From Closterium sp. Naga37s-1 (taxonomy: Eukaryota; Streptophyta; Zygnematophyceae; Desmidiales; Closteriaceae): a DNA stretch of 64,000 nt. The notes below the pieces were generated by a model that saw only the letters and a program-made list of their open reading frames with translations, was not told the DNA's origin and did no database searches. Shown in pieces: positions 63,403 through 64,000 of the stretch. Location of the stretch: NCBI GenBank assembly GCA_947471745.1, contig CANJKZ010000172.1, forward strand, positions 1,322,501 to 1,386,500. The letters are read 5' to 3'. Each line of letters opens with the position of its first letter. Position 1 is the first letter of the stretch. A program made the translations under genes and the position numbers.

Positions 63403-64000
63403 CGCAGCAGTAGCAGCAGCAGCACGGGCAGGCAGGCAGGCCGACAGGCAGGCAGGCAGGCCGACAGGCAGGCAGGCAGACAGGCAGGCAGGCAGGCAGG
63501 CCGGCAGGCAGGCAGGCAGGCGGGCAGGGCAGGCGCGGCAGGCAGGCAGGCAGGCAGTGCGCTAACAAGGCAGGTGCTCACCAGTGGCGGGAAGAGCAGG
63601 TGCTCGCCGGGCGAGCAGGGCCGGCGCTCGGCGGGCGGCTGCACGGGGTCCAGGGGCGGCTGCACGGAGGGGCGGCTGCTTCAGGGACCAGGGGCGGCTG
63701 CTCTGGGTCCAGGGGTGGCTGCTCAAGGGTCCAGGGGCGGCTGCACCAGGGGCGGCTGCTGTAGGAGCCAGGGGCGGCTGCTCTGGGTCCAGGGGCGGCT
63801 GCTCGAGGGTCCAAGGGCGGCTGCACCAGGGGCGGCTGCTGCAGGGGCCAGGGGCGGCTGCTCAGGGTCCAGGGGCGGCTGCACCAGGGGCGGCTGCTGT
63901 AGGAGCCAGGGGCGGCTGCTCTGGGTCCAGGGGCGGCTGCTCGAGGGTCCAGGGGCGGCTGCACCAGGGGCGGCTGCTGCAGGGGCCAGGGGCGGCTGCT
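63403..64000 (-). repeat. Tandem-repeat leader of copia H
   Basis: GGCAGGCAGGCAGGCAGGCC repeats (63425-63560), then units of about 20-30 bp around CAGGGGCGGCTGCTC and GGGTCCAGGGGCGGCTGC to the window edge, with a larger period of about 130 bp. They occupy the capsid position. Open frames here are repeat artefacts. Confidence 0.8.

Larger units (their letters stand above)
57679..64000 (-). mobile_element. Ty1/copia element H, polyprotein intact, 5' end outside the window
   Basis: It has a 3' LTR (57679-57804), a hairpin-bearing 3' region, a continuous pol frame of 1789 codons and a repeat leader running off the right edge. It belongs to the capsid-less, short-LTR group. It is the best-preserved copy here, but the second His of the integrase HHCC finger is Asp (62305-62307). 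Confidence 0.9.

Noticed and set aside
1-64000. tRNA, rRNA or snoRNA genes
   Set aside because: No cloverleaf with A and B boxes, no rRNA-like sequence and no C/D or H/ACA box pairs were recognised by eye; a covariance-model scan would be decisive.

Overview
This window is a stretch of nuclear DNA from a member of the green lineage, made mostly of retrotransposons. The evidence is the plant-type primer-binding site (TGGTATCAGAGC, complementary to initiator tRNA-Met) beside six or more LTRs, spliceosomal introns in the few host genes, and high GC with abundant minisatellites. A streptophyte alga or early-diverging land plant fits best, but the sequence alone does not name the organism.

Layout. 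1-859: the 5' end of a minus-strand Ty1/copia element (leader repeats, primer site, 129-bp LTR), lying against a truncated LTR. 860-13535: a decayed Ty3/gypsy chromovirus whose reverse transcriptase (RT) is split by a complete minus-strand copia element 'A' (3514-10522, target duplication GTTAC). 14280-17766: a five-exon host gene for a glycine-rich, two-zinc-knuckle protein with an eIF4B-like NPFG motif; its second intron opens with an array of duplicated splice donors. 18.8-19.6 kb: copy 1 of an unclassified GTCGA-rich repeat. 19645-20604: a two-exon minus-strand gene for a probable secreted protein. 21481-28506: full-length copia 'C' with identical 136-bp LTRs. 29.3-35.4 kb: minus-strand remains of an ABCG transporter gene, split by the older copia 'B' (30087-34055, duplication CACGG). 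35.69-42.78 kb: copy 2 of the GTCGA-rich repeat, split by copia 'D' (36709-42646, duplication AAACT). 44280-56051: plus-strand copia 'E' (duplication GAAAC), carrying a solo LTR in its 5' LTR and a composite of two minus-strand copia elements ('F' and 'G') in its interior. 56633-57382: an Ala/Ser/Glu-rich host reading frame with one internal stop. 57679-64000: copia 'H', whose 1789-codon polyprotein is uninterrupted; it runs off the right edge.

Four copia elements (A, C, F, H) form one unusual group. They have 125-150 bp LTRs and a leader of GC-rich tandem repeats where capsid is expected. In A, F and H an atypical zinc knuckle (CX13-15CX4HX4C) precedes protease, while C has lost it. In C, F and H a PQQLREWY motif recurs on both sides of integrase. 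B and G are decayed or truncated relatives with the same LTR and 3' features. All six have a 3' non-coding region with repeated GGYC-ACAA-GRCC hairpins that covary. D and E are conventional copia elements with capsid and a CCHC knuckle. The most interesting points are the splice-donor array, the exon-edge duplications in the ABCG gene, the capsid-less copia group with its covarying hairpins, the GTCGA-rich repeat family, and near-identical LTRs around elements that cannot encode all their own enzymes.
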